Assembly: GCA_020636745.1 (NCBI GenBank)
Contig: JACJXH010000006.1
Location: 124,001 to 188,000, forward strand
From: Lentimicrobiaceae bacterium
GTDB taxonomy: Bacteria; Bacteroidota; Bacteroidia; Bacteroidales; Lentimicrobiaceae
Length of the DNA: 64,000 nt
Direction: 5' to 3'
Every line of letters starts with the position of its first letter. Within the stretch, counting starts at the first letter, position 1. Of the stretch, positions 52,587 through 61,600 are shown piece by piece. The notes under the pieces are model-generated. The model made no database searches and had not been told where the DNA came from. It saw nothing but the letters and a program-made list of their open reading frames with translations. Made by a program: the position numbers and the translations under genes.

Positions 52587-55500
52587 ATGCAAAAATTCCT
52601 GGTTTATAAATCTTCTGCCGGATCTGGCAAAACATATACACTGATGCTTGTTTATCTGAGCATTGTTTTAAAAGAGCCTGCCAGGTTCAGAAATATTCTG
52701 GCCATTACCTTTACAAATAAAGCCGCCAATGAGATAAAACAGCGTATTGTTTCCAGTCTTAAAATTATCATTGAGATGCAATCAGAACCAACGGAAGGAA
52801 AATTGGTTCATCTCATTCAATCTCTTCAACAGCGCACTGAACTTCCATTTGAAGAATTGCGTGCAAATGCCGGAAAGGTGCTCTCGCTTATTTTGCATAA
52901 CTATGGCGATTTTGCGGTTTCAACCATTGATAGTTTTATGCATCGTATTATCAGGGCATTCTCATTTGACCTGAAGCTTGCAATGAATTTTGAAGTAGAG
53001 ATGAATACCGATTTGTTGCTTGCCAACACCGTTGATGCACTTTTAGCTGATGTAGGAAAAAATGAGCAATTGACTCAAGTGCTTGTTAAGTTTGTACGTG
53101 AGCGTGCCGAAGAAGATGAAAGCTGGCAAATTGATCGTGATTTGCAATCTTTTGCCGATAATCTTTTTAACGAAGATGCTATTGATTTTCTGAAACCAGC
53201 CGGCGAATTTTCGGCCGATAATCTTGATTCGCTCAGGAAAAAGTTAACTCAGTTTCTATTCGATTACAAGGAAGAAATTGTTAATCTGGCCACTGATGCA
53301 ATGAAATTAATAGAAGCACATGGCATTGATCCTGATTTATTTTCGAGAGGGAATACGGGTATCTATAATTATTTTAAAAAACTGAGTCAGGGGTTTATTA
53401 AAACAGAAGTAAATTCCTATGTGGCCAAAACCATAAATGATGGAGTCTGGCTTAGTGCAAAAGGGCAAAAGAGTGCTCAGGGACAGGCTGTTCTTTCTAT
53501 TGCAGATGATTTACTGGGATATTTTAAAAGTATTGAAGCGGTCAGGCAAAAAGACTCAGGCAGATATGAACTTTATCTTAATCTGCGCAGAAACCTTTAT
53601 CCAATGGCTGTTTTGGGCGAGCTCAGCAACAGGCTTCAAAATGTAAAAAAAGATTTAAATGTGGTTTCCATTGCAGAATTTAACCGCATTATTTCTTCTA
53701 TCGTTATGAATGAGCCTGTGCCATTTATTTATGAACGTACAGGCGAAAAATATCGCCATTACCTGATTGATGAGTTTCAGGATACTTCAGTTTTACAGTG
53801 GAACAACCTTCTGCCGCTTATCGATAATTCATTGTCGCATGGGGCTTTAAATATGATAGTCGGAGATGGAAAACAGGCTATTTATAGGTTTCGCAACGGA
53901 GAAGTTGAACAGTTTGTAAAATTGCCTGAAGTGGATAACCCATCAGGAAGCGAAGTGCTTAGTCAGAGGTCTAAATCGCTTGAACGCGAATATTTACCTA
54001 GTGTTTTGGATTCCAACTTCAGATCAAAATGCGAGATTGTTGACTTTAACAACAGTTTTTTCAATTTTTCATCGAAAAGCTTTCTTCCTGAATATAGCCA
54101 GGTGTATGAGGACTCAGCGCAGAAGTCAGACCCTCTCAATAATGGCGGGCAGGTTCAGATTGAATTTTTTGATGGTGATAAAAAGGAGTTTTCGGCATAT
54201 AATTGCCGCAGGGCATATGAATTAATTGATGAGTTGAAGGATTCGGGTTATTCCCCGGGAGATATAACCATATTGTGTCGTTCAAATAAGGACTCATCGC
54301 AAATGGCCGCTTATCTTAATTCACAGGGAGTAAAAGTGGTTTCTTCTGATAGTCTGTTGCTTCGTCATTCACCTGAAGTGAATTTTATGATGAACTGGCT
54401 GACCCTGATGACTGACCCCGAAAATGTGATTGTTCGCTCTGCAATTGCTATGTACCTGTTTAATCATCCTGCTGATTCAGCAAATACGCTGCATACAAAT
54501 CTTCAAAAGGCTTTGGATATTTCAGGATTTTACAAATTGCTTGAAGAGAATGGATACCGGGTTTCTTTCATAAACTTCGGGCAAATGTCACTTTATGATA
54601 CTTGTGAAGAACTCATCCGGATTTTCGGGCTACACCTTAAATCACCGGTGTATATGCAATTTTTCCTTGATGAAATTCTCTCTTTTACATCAGGAAAAAT
54701 GGCTGGAGCTGTTGAATTTCTTGAGCATTGGGAACAGAAAAAGAATAAACTGTCGGTTGTACTGCCATTATCTGATGATGCTGTTCAGATTATGACCATT
54801 CATAAGTCAAAAGGACTTGAATTTCCTGTGGTAATTTATGCTTTTGCTGATGATGCTTATAAGTTGACAAAAAAATCAGCATGGGTTAATCTGAATGACC
54901 CATTGCTGACCGAAATGCCGGTAGCAATGCTCAAACTGGATAAGTCGTTGGAAAAGACTGATTTTGCAAGTCTTTATACAAAAGAAGACCAGAAGTCGCG
55001 ACTTGATTTGATGAATATGGTATATGTGGCTTTTACACGGCCGGCTGAAAGATTATATGTACTTACTGGAAAAATCCCCGAAAAGGAAACTGAAAAGGAA
55101 GTCAGAAGTTTGACAGCATTAATTGTTGATTTTTTAAAAGCTGCCGGGCTGTTTGAAGTTTCAAAACTGAGGTACACTTTTGGTGATTCAGGCGTTGTAG
55201 TCCAGGAATCAAACAATGTTTCAGGAAGTAATGGACTGGAGTGTGAATTTTTGTCAAGTAATTGGCAACAACGATTGGTTTTTGCAGGAAGAGCTCCTCA
55301 AATTTGGCAATCGTCTACTCCTGAAAGTGCGCAATTGTCCGGCAATTTGCTTCACAAGGCCCTTGCCGGAATTATTTACCCGTCAGATCTCGATAAAACG
55401 ATAAATAAATTACTGAACGAAGGCGTAATCGTTCCTGAAGAAGTTCAGGTTTTGCGACATCGGCTTGGGCTGGTGTTGAGTCATCCTGATGTCGCCCGTT

Positions 55501-55760
55501 TTTTTGGACAGGAAGGAAAAATCGCAGTTGAGACTGAAATTCTTGCTCCGGGAGGTAAAAGTTACAGGCCCGACAGAGTTGTTTTTCTGCAAAATGAAAC
55601 GCATGTGGTTGATTACAAGGCAGGAGCGCCGGTTCAATCGCATAAAGGCCAGGTGCTCAAATATGCTTCTCTTCTTGAGGGTATGGGTTATCCGCGTGTG
55701 AGAGCCTGGTTAGTATATCTGAATCAGCCTGTCGAGGTTATTGAAATGGTAAATGGCTGA
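52587..55760 (+). CDS. AddA/RecB-type UvrD helicase with C-terminal nuclease domain
   Basis: A 1057-residue SF1 helicase-nuclease for double-strand break repair. Helicase motifs: Walker A SSAGSGKT at 9-16, Ia TFTNKAANEIKQR, Walker B LIDEFQDTS (about 393-401), GDGKQAIYRFR, and late motifs TIHKSKGLEFPVV (about 735) and YVAFTRPAERLYVL (about 808). The C-terminus carries a PD-(D/E)XK nuclease core, RPDRVVF then HVVDYKAG (about 993-1012). This is the AddA architecture of Bacteroidota. Its usual partner AddB, a second nuclease, is not next to it: mnmH follows. Start chosen at the first Met, 8 residues before the P-loop. Confidence 0.92.
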   Translation: MQKFLVYKSSAGSGKTYTLMLVYLSIVLKEPARFRNILAITFTNKAANEIKQRIVSSLKIIIEMQSEPTEGKLVHLIQSLQQRTELPFEELRANAGKVLSLILHNYGDFAVSTIDSFMHRIIRAFSFDLKLAMNFEVEMNTDLLLANTVDALLADVGKNEQLTQVLVKFVRERAEEDESWQIDRDLQSFADNLFNEDAIDFLKPAGEFSADNLDSLRKKLTQFLFDYKEEIVNLATDAMKLIEAHGIDPDLFSRGNTGIYNYFKKLSQGFIKTEVNSYVAKTINDGVWLSAKGQKSAQGQAVLSIADDLLGYFKSIEAVRQKDSGRYELYLNLRRNLYPMAVLGELSNRLQNVKKDLNVVSIAEFNRIISSIVMNEPVPFIYERTGEKYRHYLIDEFQDTSVLQWNNLLPLIDNSLSHGALNMIVGDGKQAIYRFRNGEVEQFVKLPEVDNPSGSEVLSQRSKSLEREYLPSVLDSNFRSKCEIVDFNNSFFNFSSKSFLPEYSQVYEDSAQKSDPLNNGGQVQIEFFDGDKKEFSAYNCRRAYELIDELKDSGYSPGDITILCRSNKDSSQMAAYLNSQGVKVVSSDSLLLRHSPEVNFMMNWLTLMTDPENVIVRSAIAMYLFNHPADSANTLHTNLQKALDISGFYKLLEENGYRVSFINFGQMSLYDTCEELIRIFGLHLKSPVYMQFFLDEILSFTSGKMAGAVEFLEHWEQKKNKLSVVLPLSDDAVQIMTIHKSKGLEFPVVIYAFADDAYKLTKKSAWVNLNDPLLTEMPVAMLKLDKSLEKTDFASLYTKEDQKSRLDLMNMVYVAFTRPAERLYVLTGKIPEKETEKEVRSLTALIVDFLKAAGLFEVSKLRYTFGDSGVVVQESNNVSGSNGLECEFLSSNWQQRLVFAGRAPQIWQSSTPESAQLSGNLLHKALAGIIYPSDLDKTINKLLNEGVIVPEEVQVLRHRLGLVLSHPDVARFFGQEGKIAVETEILAPGGKSYRPDRVVFLQNETHVVDYKAGAPVQSHKGQVLKYASLLEGMGYPRVRAWLVYLNQPVEVIEMVNG

Positions 55761-55828
55761 ACAAAATTGAGCTATTTTTAGTATACAATGAGTTTTGATT
55801 GTTTTCATTCGCCGGTTTTAATAATTGA

Positions 55829-55836
55829 TACCTTTG
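55829..55836 (+). promoter_or_regulatory. -7 element directly before mnmH ATG
   Basis: TACCTTTG matches TAnnTTTG exactly and ends only 4 bp before the ATG at 55841, so the mRNA would start at or within a few bases of the start codon (leaderless or nearly so). Confidence 0.55.
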
Positions 55837-55840
55837 CGCT

Positions 55841-56890
55841 ATGGTGATGAAAATAGATGCTTCACGGTTATATGAGCTGAAGGTTGCGCTTCCATTGATT
55901 GATGTGCGCTCTCCGCTTGAGTTCGAACAGGGGCATATTCCCGGCGCTGTAAACATTCCTTTGTTCAGCAATGAAGAGCGGGCTAAAGTTGGTACGCTTT
56001 ATCATAATGCGGGTCGCGAGGCCGCCTTGTTGCTGGGCCTTGATTTTGTTGGACCGCAAATGTCGGGGTTTGTCAAAAAGCTCAACGGACTTTGTCATCA
56101 TAAACCCAAAGAGGTTATTGTTTATTGCTGGAGGGGCGGGATGCGAAGTGGTTCAATGGCCTGGCTTTTCAGTACTGCTGGCTTTAAAGTACATCTTCTT
56201 GAAGGAGGTTACAAGGCTTACAGGGCTTTCATTCGTGAATTGTCCGGTGCTGGTAAGCCCATTGTCGTATTGGGCGGAATGACAGGTTCAGGCAAAACTG
56301 AGATTTTGCATAAGCTGCAGGAGAAAGGCGAACAGATAATTGATCTGGAACGATTAGCCTGCAATAAAGGTTCTGTTTTTGGGTATCTTGGACAGCCGGT
56401 TCAACCAACTAACGAACAGTTTGAAAACGACTTGTTTGAAGCATGGAATAAACTTGACTCAACAAAACCGGTATGGATTGAAGATGAAAGCCGTTCAATA
56501 GGTGCTGTGGGTATTCCCGGGCCGTTTTTTGAACGTATGAAATTATCGCCCATGTTAATGATTGATGTGCCTCCGCAAGTAAGGGTTCAGCGGCTTGTTC
56601 ATGAGTATGCGGTGTTTGACAAGGCATTGCTTGCCAATGCTCTTATAAAAATTGCACAGCCTCTCGGAGGGCTTGTTTATAATGAGGCATTGGTTGCCAT
56701 CGAAGAATGCCGGTTTGCCGAAGCCATAAACCTTGTTTTGGGGTATTATGATAAAACCTACCGGAAAGCTCTTCAAAAGTTTGTCAATCGCGAAATTTTT
56801 GAAGTTAAAACTGATACCGGCGATGCAAATATAAATGCCGGATTATTATTAAAGACTAAACCAAACATGATCAAAGTGCCCTTTTTGTAA
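55841..56890 (+). CDS. mnmH: tRNA 2-selenouridine synthase MnmH
   Basis: A 349-residue protein (also called SelU/YbbB) that replaces sulfur by selenium in 2-thiouridine-34 of tRNAs, using selenophosphate and a geranylated intermediate. Residues 1-135 are a rhodanese domain with active Cys96 in VYCWRGGMRSG; residues 140-349 are a P-loop domain with GMTGSGKT (146-153) and IEDESRSIG. Both are typical of MnmH. A second ATG at 55847 is possible. It is followed 57 bp on by the cysteine desulfurase-SelD fusion, which supplies its selenium donor, so the two form a selenouridine module. Confidence 0.96.
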   Translation: MVMKIDASRLYELKVALPLIDVRSPLEFEQGHIPGAVNIPLFSNEERAKVGTLYHNAGREAALLLGLDFVGPQMSGFVKKLNGLCHHKPKEVIVYCWRGGMRSGSMAWLFSTAGFKVHLLEGGYKAYRAFIRELSGAGKPIVVLGGMTGSGKTEILHKLQEKGEQIIDLERLACNKGSVFGYLGQPVQPTNEQFENDLFEAWNKLDSTKPVWIEDESRSIGAVGIPGPFFERMKLSPMLMIDVPPQVRVQRLVHEYAVFDKALLANALIKIAQPLGGLVYNEALVAIEECRFAEAINLVLGYYDKTYRKALQKFVNREIFEVKTDTGDANINAGLLLKTKPNMIKVPFL

Positions 56891-56947
56891 TTCACATTCT
56901 AAAGGGCGAAATCATTTTTATTATTTATAGCTTTCAGATCTTTTTCT

Positions 56948-59155
56948 ATGAACCAGATTTATCTTGACTATAATGCGACGACTCCCATTGCACCTGAAGT
57001 AGCCGCTGAAATGCGCCCATTTATTGATGAGTTTTTTGGAAATCCATCCAGCAGTCATCTTTTTGGAATAAAAACCCGCGGCGCGGTTGAAAAGGCCCGG
57101 TCAAGGGTTGCAGCTCTTTTAAATTGCCGGCCGCAGGAAATAGTGTTTACCAGTGGGGGTACTGAATCGAATAATATGGCAATTAAAGGTGCTGCTTTTG
57201 CAATGCGTGCTCATGGGAATCACATTGTCATTTCTGCTGTTGAGCATCCGGCCGTCACCGAAGTTACCCGGTTTCTCGAAAATCATGGATTTGAGATTTC
57301 TATTGTACCGGTTGACCCTATGGGTATGGTTGACCCGGATGATGTGAAAAAAATGCTGCGTCCTGAAACAATTCTAATTTCGGTTATGCATGCCAATAAT
57401 GAAGTTGGTACAATTCAACCCATTGCTGAAATTGCGGATATTGCCCGTAGGCATGGAGCTTTGATGCATACCGATGCGGCGCAATCATTGGGTAAAATTC
57501 CGGTTGATGTTAAAGCACTGGATGTTGATTTGCTTTCGGTTGCCGGACACAAACTATATGCTCCTAAAGGGATTGGGGTTTTATTTATCCGTCATGGGGT
57601 AAAAATTGAAAAGCTGATGCATGGGGCTGACCATGAACAGAATTTGAGGGCAGGAACCGAGAATGTTCTCGAAATTGTTGGACTGGGCAAGGCTTGCGAA
57701 ATTGCAGGCCGCGACTTGGAAAACAATCTGATTCATCTGGCAAAAATGAAAAACAGACTGTACAGGGGGTTGACAGAAAAACTGGGAGAGCTTCATGTAA
57801 ATGGTCATCCTGACCGTTGTTTGCCCAATACACTGAGCATTGGGTTTAAGAATCTGAATGCTGTAATGCTCCTACAGGCAATGGAGGGCGTGGCTGCTTC
57901 GGCTGGAGCTGCATGTCATACAGGAACAACCGGCGATTCATCTGTTTTAGGGGCGATGAAAGTTTTACCTGAATTTTCGCAGGGAACTATAAGATTCTCA
58001 ACAGGCCGTAATACAACCGAAGCTGAAATTGATGAGGCTGTAGAACAGATTGTGCGTGCTGTTCATTCCTTTGCACCTGAATCAGGTGCTCAGTCTTCTT
58101 TTTCAGAAAATAATGATACAGTCAGGTTAACTCAATTTACACACGGATTGGGTTGTGCCTGTAAAATGAGGCCTGCCGATCTGGAAAAAGTACTTGCCAA
58201 TATGCCTGCTGTTCATGATCCCAGGGTTATGGTTGGCGCTGATAAGCGCGATGATGCTGCGGTTTACCGTTTAACAGATGACCTGGCACTGGTTCAGACA
58301 GTTGACTTCTTTACACCTGTTGTTGACGACCCATATACTTTTGGGGCCATTGCTGCCGCCAATTCGCTCAGCGATATTTATGCAATGGGGGCTAAGCCTG
58401 TTTTTGCGCTCAATATAGCCGCTTTCCCTGTAAACCGTCTGCCATTGAATGTGTTGGAGGCTATTCTGAAAGGTGCATCAGATAAAGCATCCGAAGCTGG
58501 TATCTCAATCCTTGGAGGACATTCTATTGAAGATACAGAGCCGAAATTTGGCATGGTAGTCAGTGGATTGGTTCATCCTGATAAAGTGCTGTCAAATGAT
58601 GGTGCCCGGCCTGGTGATTTATTGATTCTGACGAAACCTATCGGAACTGGCATTATTGCTACTGCAGCCAAGCAGGGCATTGCTGAGCCGTCGAGCATTT
58701 CATTGGCTATCAAAAATATGGCTTCACTGAATAAGACAGCAGCCGAGCTTATGCTCAAACGAAAGGTAAATGCTTGTACTGATGTAACCGGATTTGGACT
58801 TTTAGGGCATTTGCATGAGCTTACAGCCGGATCGGGCGTCAATGCCGAAGTAAGGTTTAATGACATCCCGTTTATTGAAGGTGTTCAGCAATTGGCTGCA
58901 GCGGGTGCAATACCGGGAGGGACAATAGCAAACACAGATTTTGCAGCTGATTTTACCGACTTTGGTGTGCTTTCTCAAACTGATAAATACCTGCTTTGCG
59001 ATGCCCAGACTTCGGGGGGCTTGCTTATTGCGCTGCCTGCTGACGAGGCCGGAATTCTTCTTGCCGACCTGATTGAGCATGAAATTATGGCTGCTATTAT
59101 CGGAAAAGTTACCGGTTGGGGAGAAGGATCAATTCAGGTGGTTTTTAATTCATAA
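56948..59155 (+). CDS. selD: Cysteine desulfurase-selenophosphate synthetase (NifS-SelD) fusion
   Basis: A 735-residue fused enzyme. Residues 1-378 are a class V aminotransferase-fold cysteine desulfurase: MNQIYLDYNATTP, GNPSSSH, the PLP-binding Lys202 in SVAGHKLYAPKG and a catalytic Cys323 in AGAACHTGTTGDSS. Residues about 391-735 are a complete SelD: THGLGCACK with Cys403 and Lys406 matching E. coli Cys17 and Lys20, then GADKRDDAAVY, DFFTPVVDDPYTFG, GGHSIED, TDVTGFGLLGH and DAQTSGGLLIA. The first half should release Se from selenocysteine (or S from cysteine); the second makes selenophosphate from selenide and ATP. Fusion would hand toxic selenide over directly. It lies beside mnmH, its likely customer. 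The SelD half carries Cys, not Sec. Confidence 0.95.
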   Translation: MNQIYLDYNATTPIAPEVAAEMRPFIDEFFGNPSSSHLFGIKTRGAVEKARSRVAALLNCRPQEIVFTSGGTESNNMAIKGAAFAMRAHGNHIVISAVEHPAVTEVTRFLENHGFEISIVPVDPMGMVDPDDVKKMLRPETILISVMHANNEVGTIQPIAEIADIARRHGALMHTDAAQSLGKIPVDVKALDVDLLSVAGHKLYAPKGIGVLFIRHGVKIEKLMHGADHEQNLRAGTENVLEIVGLGKACEIAGRDLENNLIHLAKMKNRLYRGLTEKLGELHVNGHPDRCLPNTLSIGFKNLNAVMLLQAMEGVAASAGAACHTGTTGDSSVLGAMKVLPEFSQGTIRFSTGRNTTEAEIDEAVEQIVRAVHSFAPESGAQSSFSENNDTVRLTQFTHGLGCACKMRPADLEKVLANMPAVHDPRVMVGADKRDDAAVYRLTDDLALVQTVDFFTPVVDDPYTFGAIAAANSLSDIYAMGAKPVFALNIAAFPVNRLPLNVLEAILKGASDKASEAGISILGGHSIEDTEPKFGMVVSGLVHPDKVLSNDGARPGDLLILTKPIGTGIIATAAKQGIAEPSSISLAIKNMASLNKTAAELMLKRKVNACTDVTGFGLLGHLHELTAGSGVNAEVRFNDIPFIEGVQQLAAAGAIPGGTIANTDFAADFTDFGVLSQTDKYLLCDAQTSGGLLIALPADEAGILLADLIEHEIMAAIIGKVTGWGEGSIQVVFNS

Positions 59156-59623
59156 AGGCAGATCCTGATTTTCGGCAACTTATTATCTTTAGTTTTAAGT
59201 TAACCTGGAATATTGTGTTTATTTGATAAAATGTAAAACCGGCTGTAAGCTCAGGTTCCCCGAATATCTCTTATAGTTGAAATAGGGCACAAGTCAGGAA
59301 CAATTCAAAGCTAACAGCCGGTTCGTAAGGGAAGATTTACAAGTATTTTTAATAAACTTTGAAACAGAAGTTGTAGTTACTTATTTATGTCTGGTATGTA
59401 AAAAAGTAATGCGCCGGGTTTGAAAATAATTAAAAATAATTTACATTACGTTGATTTATAGTAAAATATGTGTTTAATAAATTTACAATTAATAGGGTGG
59501 TGGTAAAATTACGGTGTGTTATCGGATAGTTCACATTTGAGTGTTATAATGCAGGGAAAATGGTTGTTGCTCTGATGGCGTCAGAGGGAGGGGGCATTCA
59601 CGGAGAATGTTTGATTGTTTGTT
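59156..59623. other. 468-bp intergenic region between convergent genes
   Basis: It separates the SelD fusion (plus) and the acyltransferase (minus). Apart from the long inverted repeat at 59237-59323, the sequence is AT-rich with no credible gene, promoter or tRNA. No conventional T-tailed terminator follows either gene, so the repeat may take that role. Confidence 0.45.
59237..59323. repeat. 87-nt long-stem inverted repeat, unknown
   Basis: AACCGGCTGTAAGCT (59237-59251) pairs with AGCTAACAGCCGGTT (59309-59323) at 14 of 15 positions, enclosing 57 nt. Further inner pairs are possible: GTTCC (59255-59259) with GGAAC (59297-59301). It is much longer than the terminators seen elsewhere here and has no T-run. 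It could be a structured RNA, an unusual terminator or a small palindromic repeat element; I found no second copy in the window. Confidence 0.55.
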
Positions 59624-60514
59624 TTAAACATCCCGCTTTGGTTCAGGTTTGTTTTTCCATCGCTTATGCGACCAAAGATAATAAGCCGGTTGCCGGCGAA
59701 TGTCATTTTCAAGCAAAGCAGCATAAGTGCTGAGGATTTCCCGCTCGCTTTTTTGTTCCTGTGGTTCGGATATTGGAATAAACTGAGCTGTATAATAACC
59801 CCGCTTAACTTTTGTGATGGATAAATAGACCACAACTGAGCCTGTTGCCCGTGCCAATTTAGCGCCTCCGTTGAACAAAAGGCTGGGTTGATGAAGAAAG
59901 TGAAAGCAATAATCAGGGTCTTTATGATTGGGCGACTGGTCGCCAATAAAAATATAAAGTGCCGGATAATCTTTTTTACTGAGAATAAACCGGCCGGCTT
60001 TGCCCATTGAAAGCAATTTCATGCCAAATTTGCCCCTGATTTTATTCATAAGTATTTCGGTTATTTTATTGGAGAGGGGCTTGTATAAAGTGTAAATGCT
60101 AAATCCGAAATAAAGTGGCAGCATTATCCCCCATTCCCAATTACCATGATGACCCGCAAGAGCTATTACATTGAGTCCCCTTGAATGATAGTCATTGATC
60201 ATTTCTGGATTTTCAACTTTGAATCGTTTTTTTGCTTCTTCTGATGTTAATCCCTGGCTTTTGATTACTTCAGTAAATACATCAAAAAAATGCACGTAAA
60301 ATTGGTTGACCAGCTTTTTAATTTCTTTGTAGTTTCTTTCGGGAAATGAACGGGCTAGGTTTTGAACAATAACGTCGGAGCGGTAATGAAATATTCGGGA
60401 AGCGCAAAATCGTAAGAAGGAAGCCTTAAAGTACAGAAGTTTTAATGGCAATTGTCCGGACAGCCTCGTTAATGTGAAAAGCAGAAAAGCAATTGATTTG
60501 TGTAAAAAATTCAT
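59624..60514 (-). CDS. LpxL/HtrB-family lipid A acyltransferase
   Basis: A 296-residue inner-membrane acyltransferase counted from the ATG at 60514; an ATG at 60562 lies on top of the promoter. One N-terminal hydrophobic helix (about 6-24), then the HX4E catalytic motif in GHHGNWEWG (His122/Glu127) and the IFIGDQSPN loop of the family. It adds a secondary acyl chain to lipid A. The C-terminus KNKPEPKRDV is basic. Single gene; the region downstream holds the long inverted repeat. Confidence 0.9.
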   Translation of the reverse strand: MNFLHKSIAFLLFTLTRLSGQLPLKLLYFKASFLRFCASRIFHYRSDVIVQNLARSFPERNYKEIKKLVNQFYVHFFDVFTEVIKSQGLTSEEAKKRFKVENPEMINDYHSRGLNVIALAGHHGNWEWGIMLPLYFGFSIYTLYKPLSNKITEILMNKIRGKFGMKLLSMGKAGRFILSKKDYPALYIFIGDQSPNHKDPDYCFHFLHQPSLLFNGGAKLARATGSVVVYLSITKVKRGYYTAQFIPISEPQEQKSEREILSTYAALLENDIRRQPAYYLWSHKRWKNKPEPKRDV

Positions 60515-60559
60515 TATCCGATATTTATAATCTTTGTTCTGGTAGCCTTCTCTGGTCTT

Positions 60560-60575
60560 CAAAATTACAAAATTA
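60560..60575 (-). promoter_or_regulatory. Tandem -7 elements before the acyltransferase gene
   Basis: On the minus strand TAATTTTG occurs twice back to back (60568-60575 and 60560-60567), both exact matches to TAnnTTTG, about 46-54 bp before the ATG. No clear -33 element. Confidence 0.5.
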
Positions 60576-60754
60576 CTTAATGATAGTTTAAAAATGAGTG
60601 TGGACTTCTGGTTTTATTAACTTTCGCTTGCATATTTGGAAACTTCAGAAATCAAAACAGCCTTTAGCTTGTAATTCTGCTTGATTTCTCACCTTTAAAA
60701 AATTGACGGTAATTTCTAAGAAGAGTGAGGATGTTTTCTGAAATACTGTCCTTT

Positions 60755-61600
60755 TTATTTTTTAAATCGTTCTGTTTGTGATTTTAAGTGCCTGGCGCCG
60801 GGAACAAAAGTATATCCTATCATGGTTGTAAGGTCATTTCCTATCCTAAACCCGATGTCAAGACTTCCATGGCCGATGCTCCAGCTTATACCTGTTAGCA
60901 AAAATGGATTAATCTTACTGGAAGTATTTCCTTCGGTGGTAGAAGTATTGTTGCTGATTTCAACTCCAAGGTTAGGGTTAATCCTAAGTTTTTTAACCGG
61001 AAAATAAATTTTACTACTCATGCCTATGCTTGAAATGCTTGTTGAGGCGGAGTTTTCAAGATACCCGTTTTTACTTATGGAGTAAGTCGCGGCCAAATCC
61101 CATCGGTTAAGAAGTAAAAAGAAACCGATGCGCGTGTTGAATGCTATGTTTATATATTCCGAGGTGTTTAGCTGAAACAACCCTCCCAGATAAAAAAACC
61201 AGGGATGTTGATTTGTTCTTAAGGAATTTACAGATGGTATATTCTGCGGAATAATACTGTTTAAATCCCATTTTTCGAGCAAAAGAGCATTGTTGTTTTC
61301 AAGGTTTCTTCCCCAGAGTTCATTTTTTTCTTCATATTGCACAACTATCAGAGAATTTTGCCATGAATTGGTCAGAATGTTCATGATTGCATACTTGTCG
61401 CTTATTTCCAGTGTATTGTATTCTGGTGTTGCTACTATGGTCAGGGTGTTGTATTTATCAAGGTCGGCCGATTTAAAGTAGGTTGAATATTTTTGCAAAA
61501 CGGATTGATAAAATGACTGAAATGCGCCAGATGAATTCTGGGCCCATACAGGCTGCATACTTAGCTCAATAAAAATCAATACCAGTATTACTTTTTTCAT
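60755..61600 (-). CDS. Secreted beta-barrel-like protein, edge-cluster gene 3
   Basis: A 281-residue protein with a signal peptide (about 1-20, ending VWAQ). Residues 21-130 form an uncharacterised soluble segment (SGAFQSFYQSVLQKYSTYF, YNTLTIVATPEYNTLEI). The rest is a run of amphipathic strands (WFFYLGGLFQLN, IGFFLLLNRWDLAATYSI, FLLTGISWSIGHG, LTTMIGYTFVPGA) like a small outer-membrane barrel. Its ATG overlaps the stop of the previous gene by 4 bp, so translation is coupled. It is the last gene of a three-gene cluster. I do not recognise the family. Confidence 0.65.
   Translation of the reverse strand: MKKVILVLIFIELSMQPVWAQNSSGAFQSFYQSVLQKYSTYFKSADLDKYNTLTIVATPEYNTLEISDKYAIMNILTNSWQNSLIVVQYEEKNELWGRNLENNNALLLEKWDLNSIIPQNIPSVNSLRTNQHPWFFYLGGLFQLNTSEYINIAFNTRIGFFLLLNRWDLAATYSISKNGYLENSASTSISSIGMSSKIYFPVKKLRINPNLGVEISNNTSTTEGNTSSKINPFLLTGISWSIGHGSLDIGFRIGNDLTTMIGYTFVPGARHLKSQTERFKK

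Noticed and set aside
59237..59323. Group II intron or transposon-end origin for the long inverted repeat
   Set aside because: No reverse transcriptase, maturase, transposase, domain V sequence or target-site duplication is present nearby.
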